Positions 16,415-25,723 of a DNA stretch of 64,000 bases are shown here, one piece after another. Each line of letters starts with the position of its first letter. The stretch's first letter is position 1. This DNA is from CAIWHR01 sp963726765. GTDB taxonomy: Bacteria > Pseudomonadota > Gammaproteobacteria > Burkholderiales > Casimicrobiaceae. The notes beneath the pieces are model-generated. The model was not told the origin of the DNA. It did no database searches and was given only the letters and a program-made list of their open reading frames with translations. The position numbers and the translations under genes are program-made. The stretch covers positions 45,140 to 109,139 of the forward strand of contig CAVSDH010000009.1 in assembly GCA_963726765.1 (NCBI GenBank), read 5' to 3'.

Positions 16415-17402
16415 ATGAAGACCTGTCGCATTGCCTGCGCCGTCGCCGCCGTGGCGCTGCTCGCGGCTGCAACACTCAGCGTTCCCGCATCCGCGCAGCA
16501 GAAATTCGTCACCGTCGGCACCGGCGGCGTCACCGGCGTCTATTACGCCGTCGGCGGCGCGATCTGCCGCCTCGTCAACAAGGACCGCGCGAAGCACGGC
16601 ATCCGCTGCTCGGTCGAATCGACCGGCGGCTCGGTCTTCAACGTCAACACGATCAAGGCCGGCGAGCTCGACTTCGGCATGGCGCAGTCGGACGTCCAGT
16701 ACAACGCGTTCAAAGGCGCGGGCCCGTTCAAGGAGCCGGCGCCTACGGCGATCTGCGCGCGGTGTTCTCGGTGCATCCCGAGCCGTTCACCGTCGTCGCG
16801 CGCAAGGAGGCGAACATCAAGACAGTTCGCCGACTTCAAGGGCAAGCGCTTCAACGTCGGCAATCCGGGATCGGGCACGCGTTGCGTCGATGGACGAGCT
16901 TCTCGCCGCGCATGGGCATGGAAGATCACGCGACTTCTCGCTCGCGTCCGAGCTGAAGGCCGACGAGCACGGGCCGGCGCTGTGCGACAACAAGATCGAC
17001 GGCTTCTTCTACGGCGTCGGCCATCCGTCGGCGAACATCCAGGATCCGACCACGCCTGCGGCGCAAAACTCATCTCGCTGACCGGGCCCGGCGATCGACA
17101 AGCTGGTCGCGGAAAAGCCCGTACTACGCCAACGCGACGATCCCGGGCGGGCATGTATGCCAACAATCCGAACCCGACGACCGACCTACGGCGTGCTCGC
17201 GACCATGGTCACGTCGTCGAAGGTTCCCGCCGACGTCGTCTACACGGTGGTGAAGGCGATGTTCGACAACTTCGACGAGTTCAAGAAGCTGCATCCGGCG
17301 TTCGCCAACCTCGACCCGAAGCACATGATCAAGGACGGGCTGTCGGCGCCGCTGCATGAAGGCGCGATCCGCTACTACAAGGAGAACGGCTGGATGAAGT
17401 GA
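16415..17402 (+). CDS. TAXI-family TRAP transporter solute receptor (several suspected frameshifts)
   Basis: The product is the periplasmic solute-binding receptor of a TAXI-type TRAP transporter. A signal peptide (residues 1-27, ending VPASA) leads to FVTVGTGGVTGVYYAVGGAI, the family opening, and then NTIKAGELDFGMAQSDVQYN. From about 16740 to 17180 the frame changes many times, yet familiar pieces appear in turn: VFSVHPEPFTVVARKEANIK, ELKADEHGPALCDNKIDGFF, MYANNPNPTT and finally MIKDGLSAPLHEGAIRYYKE. The protein sequence is conserved between breaks, which points to base-calling indels and not gene decay. GGGAGGA precedes the ATG. The permease gene follows. Confidence 0.85.
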
Positions 17403-17433
17403 CGTGAGCGCCGCAGGGCGGCTCCCGGGCGGC

Positions 17434-17470
17434 CACGACCCGGCGCACGGCCGCCCGAAGCCGGGTCGTG
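17434..17470 (+). terminator. Stem-loop between TAXI receptor and TRAP permease genes
   Basis: CACGACCCGGC at 17434-17444 is exactly complementary to GCCGGGTCGTG at 17460-17470, giving an 11-base-pair GC-rich stem with a 15-base loop, 32 bases after the receptor stop. There is no run of T after it, so it is not a classical terminator. It may protect the receptor mRNA or partly end transcription, letting the binding protein be made in excess over the permease. Confidence 0.5.
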
Positions 17471-17553
17471 CGCACTCGCCATCACCCGGCGCACGGCCGT
17501 CCTCGAGGGGCGGGCGCAGCGCACGACGTGCGCAAGCATGAGGGTGGGCGACC

Positions 17554-20137
17554 ATGACTGAAGACGTCGACGTCCGCTCGCTCGTCGAGGCGGCCGATCT
17601 CGGCCGGCGCAAGCCGGTCGGGATTGCGCACACGGTGCTCGCGGCGACCTGCATCGCATGGTCGCTGTTGCAGATCTGGTATGCGTCGCCGTTGCCGTTC
17701 GCGCTGAACGTCTTCATTCTGAACGACACCGAGATGCGGGCGCTGCACCTCGGCTTCGGTCTGTTCCTCGCCTATGTCGCGTACCCATTCGGCAAGCATT
17801 CGCCGCGTGAGCGCATTCCGGTTCAGGACTGGCTGCTCGCGGCGATCGCGGCGTTCTGCGGCGCGTATCTGTTCATCTTCTACCGGGAGCTCGCGACGCG
17901 GCCCGGCCAGCCGACGCCGCTCGACTTCGGCGCCGCGATCGTCGGGATCCTGCTGTTGCTCGAAGCGACGCGGCGCGTCGTCGGTCCGCCGCTCGCGGTC
18001 ATCGCGACGCTGATGCTCGTCTACGCATTCGCCGGCGCGTACATGCCCGACGTGATTCAGCACAAGGGCGTGTCGCTTTCGAAGGCGGTGTCGCACTACT
18101 GGCTCACGCACCGAGGGGGTCTTCGGCGTCGCGGTCGGCGTGTCGGCGAGCTACATCTTCCTGTTCGTGCTGTTCGGCTCGCTGCTCGAAAAGGCGGGCG
18201 CGGGCAATTATTTCATCAAGGTCGCGTTCGCGTTTCTCGGTCACATGCGCGGCGGACCGGCGAAGGCCGCGGTCGTGTCGTCCGGGATGATGGGGATGAT
18301 CTCGGGGTCGTCGGTGGCGAACGTCGTCACCTGCGGAACGTTCACGATTCCGCTGATGAAACGCGTCGGCTACAGCGCCGAGAAGGCCGGCGCAATCGAG
18401 ACGGCCGCCGGCGTCGACGGCCAGATCATGCCGCCGGTGATGGGCGCTGCCGCGTTCCTTATGGCGGAGTACGTCGGCGTCTCGTACGTCGAGATCTGCA
18501 AGAACGCCGCGTTGCCGGCGGCGATCTCGTACATCGCGCTCTTCTATATCGTGCATCTGGAAGCGGTGAAGGCGGGCATCAAGGGATTGCCGCCGCGCGC
18601 CGGAAGCTCGCCGCTGTCGCGTGTCGCCGGCATCCTGATGACGCTCGCCGGCCTCGTCATTTTCGCCAACATCATCTACTACGCTCTTGGGTGGCTCAAG
18701 GACGCTTTTCCTCGCGGCGCGCTGTGGATCGTCGTCGGTCTGATCGGGGCCGCGTATCTCGGGCTGCTGCGCGTCGTTGCCGCGGAGCCCGATCTCGCCG
18801 TCGACGATCCGACCGCCGCGGCGCTTGAGCTGCCGCCGCTCAAGGAAACGTTGCTCGCGGGACTTCACTTCCTGTTGCCGGTCGTGCTGCTGATCTGGGT
18901 GCTGATGGTCGAGCACCTCTCGCCAGGGTTGTCGGCGTTCTACGCGACCGTGCTGCTCGTCGTGATCCTTCTGACGCAAAAACCGCTGCTCGCGCTCCTC
19001 CGCAGTCAGCACGGTATTCGCGCGCGCTTCGTCGCCGGGTGGCGCGATCTCATCGACGCGCTCGAGTCCGGCGCGCGCAACATGATCGGCATCGCGATCG
19101 CGACCGCCGCCGCCGGGATCGTCGTCGGCACCGTGTCGATAACCGGCTTCGGCCTCGTGATGACCGATCTCGTCGAGACCATATCGGCCGGCAACATGAT
19201 CGGCATGCTGTTCCTCGTCGCGATCATCTGCCTGATCCTGGGAATGGGAATGCCCACGACCGCGAGCTACATCGTCGTGTCGACGCTGATGGCGCCGGTG
19301 GTCGTCGAGCTGGGGGCGCAGAGCGGTCTCGTCGTGCCGCTCGTCGCCGTTCACATGTTCGTCTTCTACTTCGGCCTGATGGCCGACGTGACGCCGCCGG
19401 TCGGACTCGCGGCGTTCGCCGCGTCGGCGATCTCGCACGGCGACTACCTGAAGACCGGCTTCATCGCGTTCTGGTATTCGCTCCGCACCGGCATCCTTCC
19501 GTTCATGTTCATATTCAATTCCGAGCTGCTGCTCATCGACATCGGCTCCGTCGCGCACCTGCTGGTCGTCATCGTGACGGCGATCGCCGCGATGCTGATC
19601 TTCGCCGCCGCGACGCAAGGCTGGTTTCTGGCGAAGAGCCGATGGTACGAGTCGATCGCCCTCCTGCTTGTCACGTTCACGCTGCTGCGACCCGCGTTCT
19701 GGATCGACCTGTTCCAGGACCGCTACGACGTCATGCCGGCAACGTCGTTCATGCAGCGCGTCGCGGACGCGCCGGTCGACTCGTCGCTTCGGCTGCGGAT
19801 CGACGGCACGAGCGCCGAGGGCAAGGACGTGCGCAAGGCCGTGCTGCTGCCGCTCGGGCCGAAGGCGCCCGCATCGCAGCGGCTCGCGAAGGAAGGCCTC
19901 GCCGTCATCGCGACGACGCAAGGCGTCCAGGTCCTGTCGGTCGCGTTGCGAAGCCCGGCGGCAAAGGCGGGTTTCGAGCAGGGGTTCGCGATCACCGGGA
20001 TCGACGTCGAGCGTGACCGTGTCGCGAAGGAATGGTTGTACGTTCCGGCACTCGTGCTTCTCGGCATCGTGGTGGCGCTGCAGCGACGTCGTCCGCCGTC
20101 GGGCGCGCTGGCCGCACCCACGCTTGGCACATCGTGA
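17554..20137 (+). CDS. TRAP transporter fused 4TM-12TM permease (suspected frameshift near 18112)
   Basis: This about 860-residue integral membrane protein combines the small and large TRAP permease subunits, as is normal for TAXI systems. The first part has the small-subunit segments. After a likely one-base insertion at CACCGAGGGG (about 18111), the large subunit follows with SSGMMGMISGSSVANVVTCG, MPPVMGAAAFLMAEYVGVSY and GMGMPTTASYIVVSTLMAPV. The C-terminus has a soluble region, GVQVLSVALRSPAAKAGFEQ, of the DUF3394 type found on these permeases. It works with the receptor encoded just upstream to import an organic acid by sodium or proton symport. The stop overlaps the GTG start of the next gene. 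Confidence 0.87.
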
Positions 20138-20802
20138 TCGTATCGGCGCACCGCATCGCGCTGATCCACGCGCTCATCCATTCGATCGCTCCGGTCAACG
20201 CCGAGCTCGACCGCGCGTGGCCGGGCTCCGTGCGCATGAACCTGCTGGACGACAGCCTGTCCGCGGATCTCGCGGCCAGTCGGGGCGGGCTCGACGATGC
20301 GATGACCGCGCGTTTCGTCGCGCTGGCGGATTACGCGATCGGCACCGGCGTTCGCGGCATTCTGTTCACGTGCTCGGCGTTCGGACCCTGCATCGACGCG
20401 GTCGCGCGGCACTGGCCGGAGATCCCGGTGCTGAAACCCAACGAGGCGATGATTGCCGATGCCACCCGGATCGGCCGGAGGATCGGCCTCGTAGCTTCGT
20501 TCGCACCCACGCTCGCCTCGATGCCGGCGGAGTTTCCAGCCGGAGTCACCGTACTGCCGGCGCTCGCGGAGGGGGCGCTCGATGCGCTGACGCAGGGCGA
20601 TGCGGCACGGCATGACCAGCTGGTCGTGCAGGCAGCGCAGCGGGTCGCGGGGGAAGGTTGCGACGTCGTGGCGCTCGCGCAGTTCAGTCTCGCGCGCGCC
20701 GCGGCGGAGGTCGAGCTCGCCGTTCGAGTGCCGGTCCTGACCACCGTCGGGAGCGCCGTGCGCCTGCTGCGCGAACGGATCGAGCGCCTGCCCGCCGTGT
20801 GA
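20134..20802 (+). CDS. Aspartate/glutamate racemase superfamily protein, single conserved cysteine
   Basis: This 222-residue protein fits the Asp/Glu/hydantoin racemase and arylmalonate decarboxylase superfamily. The first active-site cysteine is in GILFTCSAFGPCID (about residue 80). At the position of the second cysteine the sequence is DVVALAQFSLARAAAE, with no cysteine, so a two-base racemase mechanism is unlikely and a decarboxylase, isomerase or one-base mechanism is possible. The start is the GTG whose GTGA overlaps the permease stop, so it is translationally coupled to the TRAP genes. It probably acts on the imported compound or its breakdown product. Confidence 0.8.
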   Translation: MIVSAHRIALIHALIHSIAPVNAELDRAWPGSVRMNLLDDSLSADLAASRGGLDDAMTARFVALADYAIGTGVRGILFTCSAFGPCIDAVARHWPEIPVLKPNEAMIADATRIGRRIGLVASFAPTLASMPAEFPAGVTVLPALAEGALDALTQGDAARHDQLVVQAAQRVAGEGCDVVALAQFSLARAAAEVELAVRVPVLTTVGSAVRLLRERIERLPAV

Positions 20803-20996
20803 ATCGCGGGCGTCGCCTCGACGTGTGTCTGCCGGGTCTCGTCCGGCGGCACGATGGAATCCGCGGCGGCAACGCGCTAGACTGTTCGGGCAACACACTG
20901 CCCGTCCCTAGGGAAGGTCCGGGCAAGCGACCCGGCAAGGCGCGAGCGCTGTCGCGTCCGCCTGGTCAGTCCATTTTATGATCCAGGGAGCACACC

Positions 20997-21536
20997 ATGG
21001 CACCGAAAGTCCTGATCTCTACTGTTGCCGCGGCTTGCGCGCTCGTCGCGTGTGCACAACAGCCGGCCGCTCCCGGTGGACCGAGCGGACGATGGATCAA
21101 TTGCGACACTTCGAATGGCTCGACCGCAAATCCCAAAGTTTGCGTGGTCACGGTCAGGGCTACCATCACCAATGGCGTCTGCCGCCCCGACGACATCATC
21201 GTGGACCCGCCGGAGTTGCAGCTGGTCGCGCTCAAGCCCGCCCGGATCGTCTGGCGCCTCGAAAACAGTTTCCGGTTCTGCCCGCTGCAGGGAGACGGCG
21301 CCTTCCTGAAGGAATTCGATGAAACGAATCAATTCAGCGACCCGCAGGCGACTGATCAGGAAGATGGAACCGGGGACCCGGCGACCATTCAAAACGCTTG
21401 CAGAAGGAATTTCCGGATCCACAACGCAAACAATGCTTCCGGATCGCTTCGTATCTACGAATACGGGCTCAGATTCCACTCGCGAGACGGCAGAATCAGT
21501 TGCGTCAAGGACCCATTCATCAAGAACGGCCAGTAA
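20997..21536 (+). CDS. Putative lipoprotein of unknown function
   Basis: This 179-residue protein has a signal peptide with the lipobox LVAC at residues 17-20, so it should be lipidated and membrane-anchored. The mature part is cysteine-containing (for example DTSNGSTANPKVCVVTV and NGVCRPDDIIVDPPE) and seems beta-rich, with no recognised domain. Codon choice is less GC-rich than in the surrounding genes. The last 17 bases overlap the end of the convergent cyclase gene. A GGGAGCAC sequence precedes the ATG. Function unknown. Confidence 0.72.
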   Translation: MAPKVLISTVAAACALVACAQQPAAPGGPSGRWINCDTSNGSTANPKVCVVTVRATITNGVCRPDDIIVDPPELQLVALKPARIVWRLENSFRFCPLQGDGAFLKEFDETNQFSDPQATDQEDGTGDPATIQNACRRNFRIHNANNASGSLRIYEYGLRFHSRDGRISCVKDPFIKNGQ

Positions 21537-24180
21537 TCGCAGGCACGTCGCCGCACGCAAGCCAGGCGCGTGCCGCGACGATCGCCTCCTCGTGAGATAG
21601 TGCGCGCCCGGCGCGTTCGGCCGCGGTGAATGAAACGGCGCCCAGGGCCTTACGCGCCTTCGCGATCAGCGGTGCCAGAAATGATTCGTCGGCGGCGTCG
21701 CGCGACATACCGGTGAGCGCATTGTGCTCCTCAGCAGTGCCGAAAAACCGCGCCGCGAGTTCCCATTCGCGGCCTGACACGGCGAGGCCGGCAGAGACTT
21801 CCAGAACGCTCTGCCCGACGGGCTTCGAGCCGGTCTCGTCAGCAATGGCAAGTACTTCGAGCAGCATGTCGCGTGCGCGCCTATCCGACCCGCGCCCGAT
21901 CGATACCATCGCCAGATTGAGCAGCGCGATGGCGATGCTTTCCTGGTCGCCAAGCTCCCGCCCGAGAGCCAGGACCTGCTCGTAGAGTGGCTCCGCGGCA
22001 TCGAGCGCTCCCTCCGCCCGATGCAGTTGCGCCAGCGCATTGAGCGCCGCGGCATAATCCCGCTTGTTCCCTTCCGCACGCGCGAGGGCAAGCGCCTCCT
22101 CCAAATGCCCGCGCGCCGCCGCGCTGTTTCCAAGTCCAAGAGCCGCCATGCCCAGCGGCTGCAGGGACATGGCGATGCCGTGCGTATCGCCAATCTCCCG
22201 CGCGATGGCCAGGCTTTCCTCCAGCAGCGCCTGCGCCTCCGCGTAACGCCCCATGAAGCAGCATGTCTGGCCCGCGTCGAAACACGCGCGCCCGCGCGCA
22301 GCATCGCGTCGCTGCGCGCCGGACCGGGCGAGTGCCTCCTTGGTCACCCGAAGTGCGAGCCCCATGAGACCGCGATTTGTCAAATAGGTCTTTAGCACAT
22401 GCACGATGCGCAGATCGAGTGCGGCGCCGCCTGCAGCACGCTCGCACCATGCATGCGCCGCCAGCAAATTCTCCCGCTCGAGATCAAGGTGCGCGAGCCA
22501 TTCGCCCTGCTGCGGCCCGAAGAGTTTCGGCGAGGTCGCCTCTAGGAACGTAACACAGTATGCAAGGTGGCGCGACCGCGTCACGTCTGCCTCGCCCGCG
22601 TTTTCGAGACGCTGTTCCGCGTATTGCCGCACCGTCTCAAGAAAACGATAACGCCCGCCCTCCGGATCGAACACGACCAACGACTTCTCGACCAACTGCG
22701 TCAGGATATCGAGGTCATTGCCCCGGTCCGGATCGCCGCCGCCGCCGACCGCCTCCGCAGCCTCGACGGTGAAGCCGCCGGCGAACACCGCGAGACGCCG
22801 GAAAAGAATGCGCTCCGGCTCGGTGAGGAGGTCGTAGCTCCAGTCGATCAACGCGCGCAACGTCTGCTGGCGCGGCAGCGCCGTGCGATCGCCTCCCGTC
22901 AGCAGCCGGAAGCGGTCGGAGAGCCGCGCCGAAATCTGCTCGACCGAAAGCGCGCGCACGCGCGCGGCGGCCAGCTCGAGCGCAAGGGGGATGCCGTCGA
23001 GACGCTGGCAGATGCCGGCGACCGCCATCGCGTTCTCGTCCGAGACCTGGAACGCGGGCTGCGCCTCGACCGCGCGCTCGATGAAGAGTCGCGCTGCCGC
23101 GAATTCCTCCAGCGTCCGACGCTCGAACGATCGATACGGATCCGGAATCGCGAGCGGTGCCAGCGGGTAAATCGTTTCTCCTCGCACGTGCAGCGGCTCC
23201 CGGCTCGATGCCAGGATCTTCATCCGCGGACCCGACTGCAGGAGATCTTTCGCGAGGTCCGCGCAGGCCTGCACGAGATGCTCGCAATTGTCGAGGATCA
23301 CGAGCGCTTGCCGGTCCCGCACATACTTGACCAGCGCCTCGACGACCGGGCGCCCCGCTTCCTCCTTGACGCCAAGCACCGACGCGACCGCCTGTGCGAC
23401 GAGCCGCGCGTCGGCGAGCGCGGCCAGCTCGACCAGCCACACGCCATCGGCAAAATCATCGAGCACCTCGGCGGCGACCCCAAGCGACAGGCGCGTCTTG
23501 CCGATGCCACCGGCGCCCTGCAGCGTAACCAACCGATGCTTTGCGAGAAGAGCGGCAACCTCTGCCATCTCCCGCTCGCGACCGATGAACGACGTCAGCT
23601 GTTGCGGCAGGTTGTTCGGCGTCGCTTCCATCGAGCGCAGCGCGGGGAAATCGGCCCGAAGCAGCGGGTGCAGCACCTGGCAGACGCGTTCCGCGCTGGC
23701 GAGATCGCGAAGGCGAACGGAACCGAGATCGCGCAGCGCAACACCCTCGGGCAGGCGATCGCCGACGAGCGAGGCCACCGTCTGAGACACGAGGATCTGC
23801 CCGCCGTGCGCGACGGCCATGATCCGGGCCGCGCGGTTCACCGCGCGGCCGAAGAAATCGTTGTCGCGGCGCTCCTCGACCCCGGCGTGCAGCCCGCAGC
23901 GGACCTTGAAGGCGATGCCGTTGGTCGCGGTCGCATCGGCGAGCGACCGCTGCAGCGCGACGGCCGCGCAGACGGCATCGCGCGGATCGCCGAAGACCGC
24001 ATGAACGCCGTCCCCGAGCATTTTCACGACCCGGCCGCGATTTCCTTCGACGATCGTGCGGACAAGCGCGTCGTGGCGCGCCAGCGCTTCGGGCATCCGT
24101 TCGGGATCGTGCTCCCACAAATGGGAACTGCCCTCGATGTCCGTGAACAGAAAAGTGTCTACGCCAGGCGATGCCTGCAT
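21520..24180 (-). CDS. Class III cyclase domain / NB-ARC-like ATPase / TPR regulatory protein
   Basis: This 886-residue cytoplasmic protein has three parts. Residues 5-170 form a class III nucleotidyl cyclase domain with FLFTDIEGSSHLW, VKMLGDGVHAVF and FGRAVNRAARIM, so both metal aspartates and the transition-state asparagine are present. Residues 195-560 form an AfsR / LuxR-like AP-ATPase with Walker A LQGAGGIGKTRL, ALVILDNCEHL and GIPLALELAAAR. The rest is TPR-like helical repeat. The ATG at 24180 is used because the cyclase domain begins straight after it. Such proteins are common bacterial signal integrators; whether this one makes cAMP cannot be read from sequence. Confidence 0.88.
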   Translation of the reverse strand: MQASPGVDTFLFTDIEGSSHLWEHDPERMPEALARHDALVRTIVEGNRGRVVKMLGDGVHAVFGDPRDAVCAAVALQRSLADATATNGIAFKVRCGLHAGVEERRDNDFFGRAVNRAARIMAVAHGGQILVSQTVASLVGDRLPEGVALRDLGSVRLRDLASAERVCQVLHPLLRADFPALRSMEATPNNLPQQLTSFIGREREMAEVAALLAKHRLVTLQGAGGIGKTRLSLGVAAEVLDDFADGVWLVELAALADARLVAQAVASVLGVKEEAGRPVVEALVKYVRDRQALVILDNCEHLVQACADLAKDLLQSGPRMKILASSREPLHVRGETIYPLAPLAIPDPYRSFERRTLEEFAAARLFIERAVEAQPAFQVSDENAMAVAGICQRLDGIPLALELAAARVRALSVEQISARLSDRFRLLTGGDRTALPRQQTLRALIDWSYDLLTEPERILFRRLAVFAGGFTVEAAEAVGGGGDPDRGNDLDILTQLVEKSLVVFDPEGGRYRFLETVRQYAEQRLENAGEADVTRSRHLAYCVTFLEATSPKLFGPQQGEWLAHLDLERENLLAAHAWCERAAGGAALDLRIVHVLKTYLTNRGLMGLALRVTKEALARSGAQRRDAARGRACFDAGQTCCFMGRYAEAQALLEESLAIAREIGDTHGIAMSLQPLGMAALGLGNSAAARGHLEEALALARAEGNKRDYAAALNALAQLHRAEGALDAAEPLYEQVLALGRELGDQESIAIALLNLAMVSIGRGSDRRARDMLLEVLAIADETGSKPVGQSVLEVSAGLAVSGREWELAARFFGTAEEHNALTGMSRDAADESFLAPLIAKARKALGAVSFTAAERAGRALSHEEAIVAARAWLACGDVPAITGRS

Positions 24181-24274
24181 GAGGATGCGTTCGCCGCGCC
24201 GCGCGCGCGTCGCGCGAGCCCGTGGAAACGTCAGGTTACCATTTCGCCTCGCTTGCGAGGGACGGCCTGCCGCC

Positions 24275-24457
24275 GTGGCGACCCCGTCCAGAATCGTCAA
24301 TGTTCTCGTTGCGGCGGCGTGCAAGGTGCTCGACCTCATCGCGGCGCTGTCGCACCGGACGAACGTGTCCGTCGGCTGCTATTGCGCCGACGAGGCGCGA
24401 TGCCACCGGTCGCTGCTGCGGCAGTTGCTGGCCGAACGCGGCGCGGACATCGCGTAG
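24275..24457 (+). pseudogene. C-terminal fragment resembling DUF488
   Basis: A 60-residue stretch ends with VSVGCYCADEARCHRSLLRQ, which resembles the C-terminal cysteine-histidine end of DUF488 proteins (C-x-C, then CHR). The usual N-terminal half is absent: upstream of 24275 the frame runs into the start region of the cyclase gene on the other strand. It may be a truncated remnant or a small gene starting at the GTG at 24275. A hairpin follows 36 bases downstream. Only the motif supports the assignment. Confidence 0.4.
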
Positions 24458-24492
24458 CACGGCGTACGCCGGACAAGGGGGTTTGCCACGGC

Positions 24493-24514
24493 CCCGGCGG
24501 GACACCCCGCCGGG
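24493..24514. terminator. GC-rich hairpin after the DUF488-like fragment
   Basis: CCCGGCGGG (24493-24501) and CCCGCCGGG (24506-24514) form a 9-base-pair stem with an ACAC loop. No T run follows on either strand, so it may stall transcription only weakly. A second hairpin, GCGTGCCG and CGGCACGC with a 4-base loop, lies at 24583-24602. The rest of 24458-24743 holds no gene that I can support. Confidence 0.4.
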
Positions 24515-24743
24515 TTGCCGCGACTGTTGACCGCAGCGTGCCTCGAGTACACGCCGCGGCGGCGATCCCAATCGTTGGCTAGGCGTGCCGCGCACGGCAC
24601 GCGAAATCGCCGTCCTGCCGCCGCTTTCGCGGCGTATCTTGCCTACACGAACCAGCTCGCGACGTGGGCCGCGAGCAAGGCGCGCCTCGCCCACACGGCC
24701 GTCCGCCACAACCATTGGACTTCCCGGCGTTCGCACCATTGCC

Positions 24744-24962
24744 TCACGTCGCGCCAGAACGCCCGAGCGCGACTTCCCACTCCGACAGGGACGCGCTGCG
24801 GGATTCGGCGTTTGACCGGTACCGCGAGTCGCCTTCTGCCGCGGCGACCCGCACTACCAGCCCATCCGCCCTCTTCCAGTACGCCCCCTCGGGTCCGGCC
24901 CGCACGAACTCGAAGTCCCGGACTCCGTACGGTTTTGCGAAATTTTCGAGTGCACGTTTCAT
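24744..24962 (-). CDS. Small hypothetical protein, 72 residues
   Basis: The proposed protein begins MKRALENFAKPYGVRDFEFV, includes AGPEGAYWKRADGLVVRVAA and is charged and soluble. The ATG at 24962 is preceded by GTGAGGC at a usable distance, and codon use in the first 45 residues looks coding. No family is recognised. The rho-independent terminator-like hairpin at 25007-25045 lies just upstream of its start and probably insulates it from the next small gene on the same strand. It is one of three small orphan genes between the two cyclase loci. Confidence 0.42.
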   Translation of the reverse strand: MKRALENFAKPYGVRDFEFVRAGPEGAYWKRADGLVVRVAAAEGDSRYRSNAESRSASLSEWEVALGRSGAT

Positions 24963-25006
24963 TTGATTTGCCTCACATTCGTTGTCGAATGGGCGCCGGA
25001 CAAGGA

Positions 25007-25045
25007 AAAAGCCCGGCGCCATCTCGTTTCGGCGACCGGGCTTTT
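25007..25045. terminator. Rho-independent terminator, probably bidirectional
   Basis: AAAAGCCCGG (25007-25016) pairs with CCGGGCTTTT (25036-25045): a 10-base-pair stem that is T-ended on the + strand and, by symmetry, on the - strand. It lies 24 bases beyond the stop of the small gene at 25069-25272 and so should end that minus-strand transcript. Confidence 0.75.
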
Positions 25046-25068
25046 CGCTCGGGAAGAAGATGACTCGT

Positions 25069-25272
25069 CTACGAATCCTTCTCCCTCGGAATTGCCCGGT
25101 CCTCGGCTGCATTGCTATCCGGGTCGCCGCATTTGCCGCGCAGCGCAAACGTGCGCGCGATCAAAATGCCCGCCACGGCGGACAGACCCTCGCCGCCTGG
25201 CACGCTGCGGCTCCACTGGAGCGCGCAACGGCCCGACGCGTGCATCCGTCCGGTTTCGGTCATGTGCGTCAT
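25069..25272 (-). CDS. Small hypothetical protein, 67 residues, strong ribosome site
   Basis: The start MTHMTETGRMHASGRCALQW follows a perfect AGGAGG at 25282-25287, 9 bases before the ATG, one of the best ribosome sites in the window. The protein has a short hydrophobic centre (GLSAVAGILIARTFAL) and ends in a charged tail. A terminator follows at 25007-25045. The strong site and terminator support a real, well-translated gene, although the family is unknown. The hydrophobic centre is too short for a confident membrane span. Confidence 0.6.
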   Translation of the reverse strand: MTHMTETGRMHASGRCALQWSRSVPGGEGLSAVAGILIARTFALRGKCGDPDSNAAEDRAIPREKDS

Positions 25273-25483
25273 TGGCTTCGCCCTCCTTTCGTCAGCGGAA
25301 CTGGGATCAGCTCCATCGTTGCATCCAAACCTCGCCGCGCTCCGCGCAAATCGACCGCGCGACCCGTGGCAAAGCGCCTCGTGGTCGAGGGCGAAAGCTG
25401 CCGGAAGGGGAGGAAGAACAGGAATCCAACCTTCCGACATTTCCGCCGTCTCACCTGGCGGAAACGCTTCCGGTCGGGTGAGG

Positions 25484-25723
25484 CTACTTCGTCGTGGCGG
25501 CGCCGGCTTGCGACGGCGTCAGCGTTTCGACGATCGTCATGAACTCGTTGCGGGACAAGCCGTTCCCCTGGGCGGCAAAGCCCATGGCGAGAGTCGGTTG
25601 TGCGCGCAGCGTGCGGTTCATGAGTTTCGTGAGCGACGTGGTTTTCTCGATAACGAGTGAGTCCATTCTATCGTTGACGCCAATCGCGGCGCAAGAATTT
25701 TTCTGCGCAGCGTGAATATTCAT
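25484..25723 (-). CDS. Small hypothetical protein, up to 79 residues, divergent from the SIR2-TIR gene
   Basis: The frame from the ATG at 25723 gives a protein with the coherent stretch MDSLVIEKTTSLTKLMNRTL and ending LTPSQAGAATTK. A second in-frame ATG at 25666 would give 60 residues. Neither start has a strong ribosome site. Local base composition is AT-richer than in the neighbours. The same frame continues as a long antisense reading over the SIR2-TIR gene, which is noise. It is transcribed away from the SIR2-TIR gene and shares a 210-base promoter region with it. Function unknown. Confidence 0.4.
   Translation of the reverse strand: MNIHAAQKNSCAAIGVNDRMDSLVIEKTTSLTKLMNRTLRAQPTLAMGFAAQGNGLSRNEFMTIVETLTPSQAGAATTK

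Noticed and set aside
18104..19921. 605-codon minus-strand frame over the TRAP permease
   Set aside because: Its composition is Arg/Asp/Glu-rich with no domain pattern, typical of antisense reading of a GC-rich membrane-protein gene.
24515..24740. Short open frames on both strands between the DUF488-like fragment and the 72-residue gene
   Set aside because: They contain two hairpins, no ribosome site and no plausible protein pattern.
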